NCBI GenBank assembly: GCA_963931865.1
Contig: OZ007508.1
Location: forward strand, 14,010,781 to 14,074,780
Source of the DNA: Axinella damicornis
Lineage: Eukaryota > Porifera > Demospongiae > Axinellida > Axinellidae
Direction: 5' to 3'
DNA length: 64,000 bases
Shown: positions 10,353-20,900 of the stretch, piece by piece
How positions within the stretch are numbered: position 1 is the stretch's first letter
Layout: every line of letters starts with the position of its first letter
Notes under the pieces: generated by a model
The model's input: the letters and a program-made list of their open reading frames with translations, nothing else
Databases searched by the model: none
Told to the model about the DNA's origin: nothing
Made by a program: the position numbers and the translations under genes

Positions 10353-11989
10353 CTACATGTTTATCTGAATGGCAGACAAAGTAGAAAAGATCTCCTCAAA
10401 GTCTGCCCTCTCATCTGGGATATGCTCCCAACATCGCAGCATCAGTTCATAGATCTCTTGCAAGCAACCCTCCGGCTTTGGCAGCAATTGTCGTCCCGTC
10501 CCCTTAATTGCGTTATGAATCACCTCCTGGTCATTGAGCTCATTGTAAGGCTGCTGCTTGCAAAGGCTGAAGACTTCCCACATGGTGACACCGTATGCCC
10601 AAACATCTGTCTTCTCTGAGAATTGACCATAGAAGCTCTCAGTTGGCATCCAGCGAATTGGTAACGTCGCTTTCCCCTGCACACGGTAGTACGAGTCCTC
10701 ATAGAGGCTCCTGCTCATGCCAAAATCTGCAATCTTGACCACATAGTCCTGTCCCACGAGACAGTTCCGGGTAGCCATGTCACGATGGACATATTTGAGT
10801 GATGCCAGATAACGCATCCCACTTGCTATCTGCACCACCACGTAGACCAGAACTGAAGATGAGAGCTGATTTGGCGCGTCCAAAGTTGCTAGTTCATACT
10901 TCTGCAGGTACTGGTTCAGATCTCCATTCTCCATGTACTCCATAACGATAAATGGTGACCCTGATGTACAAATCGCAAGCAGACACACAATATTTTCATT
11001 CTTGAGCCTCGACATGAACTTGATTTCCTTACCAAAAGCTTCACGGACCGACAGCTGGGCATTTGGCTTCAGCTTCTTAACAGCCACTTGGATGCGTACA
11101 TTCTTGCTATCATTGTCATGGCTATGTTTCATGTCCTTTAGGCTCACTCCAACAGTTTCAGCCAACACCACCTCCCCAAACTGCCCGAATCCAAGCCGTT
11201 TAAGCTCATGGATGTTAACAGCTGTGATCTCAATGGGTGCTTCAGATCTCTTCAGAGGTTGCGGCTCAGCGTAGATGGCACCATAGGGATGCAGGTCACC
11301 CTTCCCACTCACACCCCCGTCCTGGCTAAACAACAGGGTGGGGTCAAGAGCTTCACTGTAAATGGGTTCGCTACTTCTGAATGTGGCATTTGGGGTCAGT
11401 TTGCAACCCTTTCGAGGCTCATCGTAAATGTCAAGCCCATTGGGTATGTGCTCGTTATCTTCCTCAGTCATTGGGTTTGAGCCCATTAGCACCGTATTGT
11501 CATAGAGTGTGTCTTCCAGTTCAGTTAGATCAAAGTTTTGTGCTGGGATGGCAGGTGGTGGTTCTTTGTGGACAGCACTGTAGAGTTGCGGTTCAACCGT
11601 TTGTCTCGCTTGCTTTAGATTGTGATCTTCATACTCCGTGTTGTGCAAATCAGACACATCGAAATTTTGTTCTGGGATGGAAGGTGGTGGTTGTTTGTGG
11701 ACAGCGTTGTAGAGATGCGGTTCTGTCTTCCATTCAATGTCATCTGCACTGTGCTTACGTGGTGACGAACCTGACACTGTTTCTGTTGCCATTGCTGTGA
11801 GGTTTGTTATGCCGTTGTCATTTTGTGTCCTCAAATCACCCTTGGTTGCCATCTGCTTGTGCCACCTCAGGAACACCACCACAAGCACAATCACGCCAAT
11901 GACCAGAACACCGATACAGACGAGGGCAATAATCACCACTGCAGCAATAACACCACCACTCAACTGCTCACTAGGATTTGTTGTGCTGC
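10353..11989 (-). CDS. RTK gene 1 exon 5: TM, juxtamembrane and complete tyrosine kinase in one exon
   Basis: The acceptor ATTCCAG|GCAGC joins in frame to exon 4. A TM helix (GGVIAAVVIIALVCIGVLV... to FLRWHK) is followed by two copies of a roughly 34-residue unit with consensus EP-x-LY-x-AVHK-x-PPP-x-IP, then EPIYSEAL and YGAIYAEP. The kinase has GFGQFGEV, VAVKK, EIKFMSRL, MEYMENGDLNQYL, YVHRDMATRN, KIADFGMSRSLY, SYYR and LPIRWM. The APE position reads PTE (WMPTES) instead of the usual A-P-E. The stop is TAG at 10355-10353. An intronless kinase region is a known trait of sponge RTK genes. Confidence 0.93.
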
Positions 11990-14900
11990 CTGGAATTGAC
12001 ATAGGATGTCACACTTGTAACAAGATCGCTGCTAAACTTTTAGAACTCAATTCTGTGACCAAATAATATTATACAAGTTGGCCATACATTTACTCCCATA
12101 GAAACATTTTTCCCCACACTTCTATTGTAGCCCAAAGGCTTCAGATGTTGCACACTTACTAATTAAGCAGCTGTGACGTGCAATTCAACAACCAATCAGG
12201 TCAAGCCCTGTCCTAGTATACCCATGTACATGTCGAATTCACTACACTTTGTTCTCATTAAGTGGTTGCTGTGTGCCTGCTCGCATGGTTTACTGGGACT
12301 TCTTTTATGCCCCTGAACAGAACAAATGCTGTTAGACTGGAACAAAAGCTTGACGAACGTGACAAAGTGATGTCACATACCGTAGAGTGCATATTAAGTG
12401 CACATGGTTTGGGGACATTAGAACGCAGCTGAACAGGGGGGTGGGCGCTGGATATATACGTACTCAGACTAATCATGTAGTAGCCGCCCACTCATTCAGC
12501 ACTGTATAAACCACGTGGGAGTATCAATGACCAGTCATGAGTATAATTATAAGTCCATTTTTCACGTAAGAAAATTGATTGCGCGTAAGTCCTTGAGAAT
12601 TAAGAAGCGCTCGACAGAGAAAGCACGCCGTAGTTCATACTTCATTGTAGATTAGCCTTTTGAATGCACAACCTTACCCAAAGTTTAAGCTAAGTTAGAA
12701 ATGTTGCTCAAGACTTTTGTGATGGTGGACCCTTACTACACTGCTTTTGAACCCTGTGCAGTAACTTTCGCATAAAGAGGGGGGTGGGCGCTTGATACGT
12801 GGTGGGCGCTTGATACATACTCTACGGTAAATGATATTAATCACCATGCCATACTATCACTGTAATTACCTGTTCATGGCTGCTATGTGCACATACCCCC
12901 TGCATGTGCTGTATGTTTGTTAGAACAGCGTGATTCCCTTCTAAAGCCTTCCACTTTGACAATGCAGGTACTCTCAGACAAAGTGCTGACATCTAGTTCA
13001 TTCACTTTGGGGTATGGCTTATCACCCAAATCTCTTCCTTTTGATCATGGAGATAATTATGTGATTAGCATTTAATTTATTGTGCCATCTGGGAATAAAA
13101 CTCATAAAACATGCATTAATTATACAGTGCTTGACTTAGTATAAAAAATGCAGAAATTGCACGGCTTGGCAGTGTAAAAATTCAATCCATGTCTTATTGG
13201 TACCTGAGCAGAGGAGATGCTGTGAGAACTGAAAACACAGTGCATCGCCGATTGTGTATTTTCATGATACTAAAGAGCTTTCTAGACTGTGTACCGCTGC
13301 TGTAGTACAGTAGCCAGCCACTCGGCCAAGAAGATGGTTGGTGAACTAACCTGTGGATCCACCTGATGTCATAGTGGTCCCCGGTGTCTGTCCAGTAGAC
13401 CGACTGCCAGGCATCACTGTCACCTGCGTTGCTGCCTCCTGATCTCCATCTGCATCACAGACGTATCTCCCAGTGTCTGCAGTTTCCAACTGATGGATGG
13501 TTAGGTTGGCTACTATGCTCTGGCGGGTGGTACCATCAGGATTCTGAGCCAGTCGGGATCCATTGCTGTACTCGATTGTGTACTTTGGAGTGTTCTGAAG
13601 CAGTTGACGAGCACCTCCAGTTTCTCTTGACCACCTCACACGGGGACTGTAGGACATCAGGTAGCCGTACACCTCACACGTCAGCACCACCACTCCATCA
13701 TCAGTGTACCCAGTCACCGTATCCTGTGTGTCCACAACCACTGCATGTGAACACAAGAGAGGGAATTGATACTCAATCTCTGTTACATAATACCTACTTT
13801 ATTCTGAGAAATTCCATTATCTATTGAAGAAGAATTAGGGAGGTACTACTGATAAGAACTGCTACAGCTGCAATAACCAGTATATGCACTTGTAGTGATA
13901 ATCAGATCGACTTGTCCTAAAATACTGTCGGTATCTGGTATATGATACAGAATCAATATTAGCAACGAGGTATGTAGGAGAGTAACATTGTTTTATTACA
14001 TGACTATAACAGAACTTGGATGGATTAATACCCGGAATGCTACAATCTGATTGGATATATTTCATGTCGCTAAACAAAATATTTTGCCAAATCCATTCAG
14101 CTTCTTGCTGCATCCATTCAGGGTCATCTCAGGTCAAGTCAACATGAAAAAAAGCATGACCTCTGTCGATTTGGACGAAACTTGGTAAGTTTATTAGGTC
14201 TATTGAAAAACCATTCCACACCAAATTTCAGCTACCTAAGTATACTTGTTCAACTGCAACAAATTTGGCCTCAGGTGCCCGTTTTAGACCGCATGCCATG
14301 ACTGAAATACCAGTATCTTCTGATCTGATCGCTTAGAGAGTTGCAACAAAGATCTTCTCTAAGTTCTTGATGAGCTGTTTCAATTGGCGTATATAAAGTT
14401 CAGAGGTTATGTCATCTGACCTTTGACCTTGGTTTGTGGAAAACGAAAGTTTTGAACCTACATAATAATATTATAACGTTTATTCACAAAGTTTAATTTG
14501 GGACTACACGCAGTGGGAACAGCAAATATACTCCAAAATGTAGTAGACTAGCATGTAAGAAAAATGTGCAGTTAGAATAATATAGATACTTGGTCACTGA
14601 CAGGTTATATAAAGTTGATCCAACAACATCAGCATCTCAGCACTTGGCAATCCTTGCCATCTTCTTTTAGTATCCAGCCTAAGGCAATGCTACAATGCAT
14701 GACCTCTTAAGTCATGCAACTAACCTACTGACTGACCTGTAAGACTATTAACATAAATCCCACCCTTGATAATGACCCCAACAGTCCTTTATAGGCTACT
14801 ACAGTATTTAAGTGTATGCAAGGCGCATCCAATTCTAGTAGTCTGCTTGGTGAATGGTGTTGCAGTTTTGCCAGTACTATCAGTGCTACAATCCCAACTA

Positions 14901-17900
14901 ACATAGCTATAGCGCTCCGAATTAAGTTGCTTGTGAATTTTTTGACGTGCCAAATAGAATGGATCAACGACACTGGGCTACCATACATATCAGAAGAAGA
15001 ACCTCCAACCAGTTTTATCGTGGATGTGTGAAAAACTTCCTTCAATGCCAAGGTGTGCGATGACTGCAGAAAGAAGCTTTCTAAGGTACCATTACCAACA
15101 CCTGAGTCAGCAGAGGCATTTGAATCTAATCAAGATGATGGCAGTGCAAACAGCGATCCTGAAGAACAATTTTATCAGCAGGTGTCTACAGAACCTGTAA
15201 ATCAGTGTTTGAGTGCCATTGTGGAGACTCCTATATATTGCCAAAAAAGAAACTAAAATTATCGGAAGCAGAAGCTAAAGAAAATTTGGACTGCTATGAA
15301 CAAGAGGATGCTGCCAGCAATTAGTTAAGGGTAATTCCAAATCAATTCAGCAAAAGTTTGCAAGTTACCCCCTCAGAATTGGATGAAACTTGGTTTGTAA
15401 GTAGTACTTGTGGTTTTATGAAGCCAGACAAAATGTTACTCTCGTATGTTGTATGGCTTCCTGATTATAGCCCATCAAATATTCAACTTTTTCCTGATTT
15501 TTGCTGGTATAGCAATTGTTCAAATCCTCATAACTTTCTCCTTGATTGTTTTGTAATATCAATTGCACCATCTTGAAGCATGAAGAAAGGGCTTTCATAT
15601 GGTATCTTGTATGGCTTCATCCGACAAAGTTTAGAAAGAGGTGCACATTCCTAAACTTTGACCTTTGACCTTACAAGAAAAGTGCTGCTTTAAATTTGCT
15701 GATAATTAGTTGTGATACTGGCTAGACCTTCAACTAAAAGCTGTAAAAAAAAATTTGCTGGGGCTCCATTGGGATTAGGAGATATGTGCTCTTATAGAAA
15801 GACATGTAGGCTATTTATGCCGTTTCCCCATAATTCCAGCCGTCCCCGTACATCATAGGAATCACCCCTTGCATCCAAATTTTGGTGAGCCTGGACACGG
15901 GTGCTTGCCCAAGCAGATTACCAACCTGGGTGGGCATAGCCCAAAAGGCATCGAGTAGCAGGCTTCATACGTGAGGGTGTGCAGCGAGTCCTACTCTTAG
16001 AGACTTTTTGATAGGCACCTTTCTTGGAAGGTGTATTATCGATGCTCGTTACTCGGCCTCATTAATATTAGGATAGCAAAACTTAGTGTGTGCATAGTCC
16101 ACTGGTTGCTTGAAGTGTGTACCAAAGTGAGTGGAGACTGGGCGTGGCCAAGTGGGTATGGGGGTAGTAGCGTTTCCTCCTATTTCCAGCCTCTCTGTAC
16201 GTCATAGGTATCGACCTTTGCATCCCAATTTTGGTGAGCCTAGACATGGGCCCTTGCCCAAGCAGATTACTAATCTGGGTGGGCATAGCCAAAACGGCAT
16301 TGAGTAACGGGCTTTGTATGTTAGGGTGCGCAGTGAGGTCCTTCTCTTAGAGACTGCACTTGCTGGGTGGGTGTATATTCGATGCTCGTTACTCACCCTC
16401 ATTGACGTTAGGATAGCAAAACTTGGTGAGCGCATAGCGCACTGGTGGCGTGATGTGTGTACCAAGGTGGGTGGAGACTGGGCGTGGCCAAGTGGGTATG
16501 CTGTGTAATAGAGCACTGAATTTGCCTTAAAGCCTACGTACATGCCGTTCTATAAGCGCTCATATCTCCTAATCCCAACGGAGCCCCAACAAATTTTTTT
16601 TACAGCTTTTAGTTGAAGGCCTAGCAAGTATCACCATTAATTATCAGAAAATTTCAAGACCACTTTTCTTGTAAGGTCAAAGGTCAAAGTTCAGGAATGG
16701 GTGTCTCCCCTAAACTTTATCAGATGAAGCCATACAAGATACCATATGAAAGCCCATTCTTCATGCTTCAAGATGGTGCAATCGATATTACAAAACAATC
16801 AAGTATGGGAAAGTTATGAGGATTTGAATAGTTGTTATACCGACTCGAGGAAAGACACGAAAGCAGGCTATGCAAGCAAGTTTAGTGAATAAATAAGTAT
16901 GCTTAGCTTCTGTAATACACTGAAAAGGCATCTTACAGATTTTTGGGTGAGTCCAATCCAGTCCACCAGTCCAGTGATAGCGCGTGGCCCGCATTTTACT
17001 TCCGTTCCGCGTTCCGTTCCGCGTTCCGCGTTTCGGCTTTCACAGGTACCCACCAGCAAAAATGGGGAAAAAGTTGAATCTTTGATGGGCTATAATCAGG
17101 AAGCCATGCAACATACCAGAGTAACATTTTGTCTGGCTTCATAAAACCACAAGTACTACTTACAAACCAAGTTTCGTCCAATTCTGAGGGGGTCACTTGC
17201 AAACTTTTGCTGAATTGATTTGGAATTACCCTTAAGTGAGAGTGAGGTCATCAAGCAACTGAAGGAGAAATTTCAAGAAACCACCATGAGAAGTGAGAAA
17301 GTGCAGGTGCTAACAGTTCTACCTAAAAGTTGAACATCAACCACGCTTGGAGCGAAGGAAGTGACAGTTGGACTTCAAAGTTGGTCAGAAGGTAGGGGAA
17401 AGCCCGTACATACAAATGATGTAATTACCGGATGTATACAGTATAGAGGGATATTTTCGTAGGTGCAGAAATTTTCGTCTTTTAATGCATTGCCACGCCC
17501 CCTAGCACTACGCGTACGTAACGTGTCGTCTAGTCGTTTTTAGTTGAGGCAATGCACAATGGTGAGAGGGTACGTCTACAATGCTGATATCTGGGCCTCT
17601 GTTGTTGGCAAGAATTTCGAAAAATGACGAAAAGCCGCCTGGTTGACGGCATACTTGCCAATCGTTCAGCTGCTCAGTGAACTTGACTTACTTTCATTTG
17701 TCACACTTCCCACACTGGAGTCTGGAAGGCCGTTCGAAGGCCGTTATAAAACACCATCGCTTGCTTGCCGCTTCCAAGTAACCTCGTTCCAAGGCCCATA
17801 CACAAAACGCGCCTGGGAACGAGGCTAGCTTCCACGTGTTCGATTGCCCGTTCAAAATTTGACGTTAAAATTTCGATGCTTAAAATTTTCGCAGTTTTTT

Positions 17901-20900
17901 ATTTTCATATCTCGAGGCTTCATGCGAAATATACGTAAATTAGCACCGTACGAAAATTTCCCGCTATACAGTATATGACCTGCATGACTATTTATTTATG
18001 CCTGTACCCAACATTTTACATTACGCGTGAAGTGGTCACTTTTCTCAAATCCGCTCACAAATGGTAGGGATGGTACACAAAATTTAATACGTTAGACAGG
18101 GCACAAGTTGGGTATAATTTTGGTACTACACATACAGGTACACTTCAATAGTTTTGTAGGAATCAGTTGAAGTATGATCACACCTATATAATGGAAACCT
18201 CAAGCCATATGCATGTTACCATGGAAACCTCATATGTGGGTGTGGCTAGTAATTACGGCCCACACCAATCACCCCAATCTTAAAGAATATAATATCAAAG
18301 GCGGAGGTGAAGATAACTTTTGCCCACTGTATAACTTTCTATGCATGCTCAGCTGATGGTACTATACATGGAATCATCTACATGAATCGCCAATCACCAA
18401 CAACACTTCTGCTGGACGCCAAAAGTCATCAACATTGAATAGTGCTATGACACATAGCACACTCATAAACAAGCACAAACAGTGAACTCACTTCCATGTA
18501 GCTATTGTCTATTCATACTCCATCCTCCAAGCCATATCCAATAACTTATTTAAACATTGTTCTGTTCTGCCTTCACTCCATCACTTTCCATGTACACAAT
18601 CGGCAGTGTAAAGGTCAAGCATGCACTGCCGTTTGAAATCCACACAGGAGCAGCAACTACCAAAGGTATTGGCTACAGCTATCATCCACTGGGGCCGTCT
18701 GTATTCGGTGGACTGGACTCGGGACTGGACTCGGGACTGGACTGTGGGACTGGACTCACAGAAAGTTGCGCTCGTCATTAAGCTTAATATGCATTTCTGA
18801 AGGCCAGAAACAGGAAATTGCGGAACGGCACTATATAGCTGCCACCGTAGATAATAGCTTACCAAGTACGCGAGGTGTACCAACACAGCTGTCACCATGT
18901 AGACAGCCTGCTGTGGTCCTACCACTGTACCATGCAAAACCAGCTCGACTTCGTTTCGGTGCGAATTCGTCCATGATCTGATGACGATTTCGAGGAACAC
19001 ATGGCGGTCATTGCTAGCAAACTCTTGTATACCAAGTGTTACAACCATTTTGCAGCTTCTTGAACTGCATGCTTCTGCCAAGTTTGGCTGGCGCTTCCGT
19101 TCCTGCTTTCCGCCTGCCTGTGCTGTAGGCCTATAATTATTCATTGTTCTTGTCCCCAGAACATTTCGGTCTGGGAACGAGCCGATTCAGTGCATCGTTG
19201 GCGCACGCGCTCTGACAGAAAGGGCTGATGGAACGGCTGATATCGAGTCATTATCGGCTACCCCGAATGCCATTCATGTCATGTAAGTATTTTAGTAGCG
19301 TTTGATGCTTCAAAATGATGAGCGCAACTTTCTGTGAGTCCAGTCCCACAGTCCAGTCCCGAGTCCAGTCCCGAGTCCAGTCCACCGAATGTTTTGGCGA
19401 ATCACAACTGGCATAGAACTTCAATGAAACACTGGGTCTGCTTACAATCAGAATGGAGTCCTTATATAGAGCAAACACAGGTGGGAGTAACTATACATGG
19501 AGACAACATTCTCAAAACTCATGCAACAATGTTCCATGGTGTCCATTCCCTACAGACAAACTGGTAGACTATACTCTGCTCGTGCATCCTAATGCTCTGT
19601 CATGATCAAACTGTTGCACTCTCATGCATCCTAGTGATCTAACGCCATTATCTTTCTCCGTACACTATATATTCATTTCCGCACTTATTTCTGCACACTC
19701 TCTGTGTAATACCTAATGGGTCTGACTATTACTATGGAAAAAAAAAAGTCGCCCAGTCAATTGGACGACCACGTGAAAAATTGGTCATTCTACGGAAAAT
19801 GTCCAGGGACCACCCATAATGTTGTGCACTGTTCATTTAATGCGTGTCCGCTCTATCCCACCATATAGAGTGATTCCACTCTATGATATTGATCTGACTC
19901 CTGTAAACACAGGCGTGCACAGCAATAAAAGGTTGGGGGGGGGGGGGGGGGGGGGGGGGAGAACATTGGCGGCAAAGTACGGAGGCGCGCAGCGGCCGCA
20001 AAACAGTCACGGGGTGTTGATCAATATTTCGCGCAAAGCGCAAAGCACGGAATTTTTTTTACCCAAGCACGATTTTCAGTTATCAGGAAGCCCTCTGCAG
20101 ACGTTGGCACATTTAGTACCTGGGTCCACAGCTTCAAGTGTCAACGTCCTACGAACTTCGAACTTGCATGAGATTGCACTTCAAAGCTTTGGTTTCGCAC
20201 CTATTATCGTGCAGTGTTATGTATTATCATGCAGCCGTATAGAACCTTGTTATTTCATACCAATTATCGTGCAGAGAGCATCCACAGAGAAAGGTACAGA
20301 AAGGCATGGAAAGGCAGGTAAAGACTGCTGACTGTCTCCAACTTACAGCAAGGGACTGTGCTTCCGTTCACGTTACATAAACTTCCGAATACTTGAGTTT
20401 TATATGGGCTGGGCAGGGCTTTTGGAGCTGTGCGATATAGGTACTGTGCGGTAATCGGTTGCTTATGCCAATAGGAGGCTAGCAATGAAGGAGCTGCTAC
20501 ACTATACTTACGATTGAGTTGAACAGTAATAGGAGTGCTGGCAGAGTGCCCATTGAAGCTGACTTGGCATGTATAGTCCCTTGCATTGGCAGCAGAGATC
20601 TGGGATATCTGCACGATGCTGGTCCTTGTCCCATCAGCAACCCACATATGGGCGAGGGTGATCCCAGATGAAGAGGTCCACTGCCACTTGAAGGAACCTT
20701 CATTGGCCACAGTACAGGAGAGGTTGGCAGCTGTTACGACATTGTCCAGCACAATTGGCTCCATTTGTAGGAATGTGATGTTGGCTGTAGGTTGCATAAC
20801 TAATGAGAGAGGAAAGAAATAACTGTAGTCATTCTTATTACTGTAGGAGTATGTGGGTTGGTCTTCTACACTTGGCCAGCATACACTGTTCCATAAGTCT

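Larger units (their letters stand above)
13741..20511. other. Gene 1 large intron (Ig1 to V-Ig exon)
   Basis: A 6.8-kb intron. From 3' to 5' of the gene it holds an old gene remnant (14816-15324 and 17236-17330), a TTAA-flanked foldback inserted in that remnant, a 540-bp TIR element, an element with 11-bp iterons and a long G tract at 19936-19960. Other parts match the gene 2 intron 35602-42246. Confidence 0.75.

Noticed and set aside
18581..19144. 187-codon minus-strand frame in gene 1 intron
   Set aside because: Runs from the intron into the iteron TIR (VQSRVQSRVQS); no recognisable domain and no counterpart in gene 2. Kept only as a note under the element.
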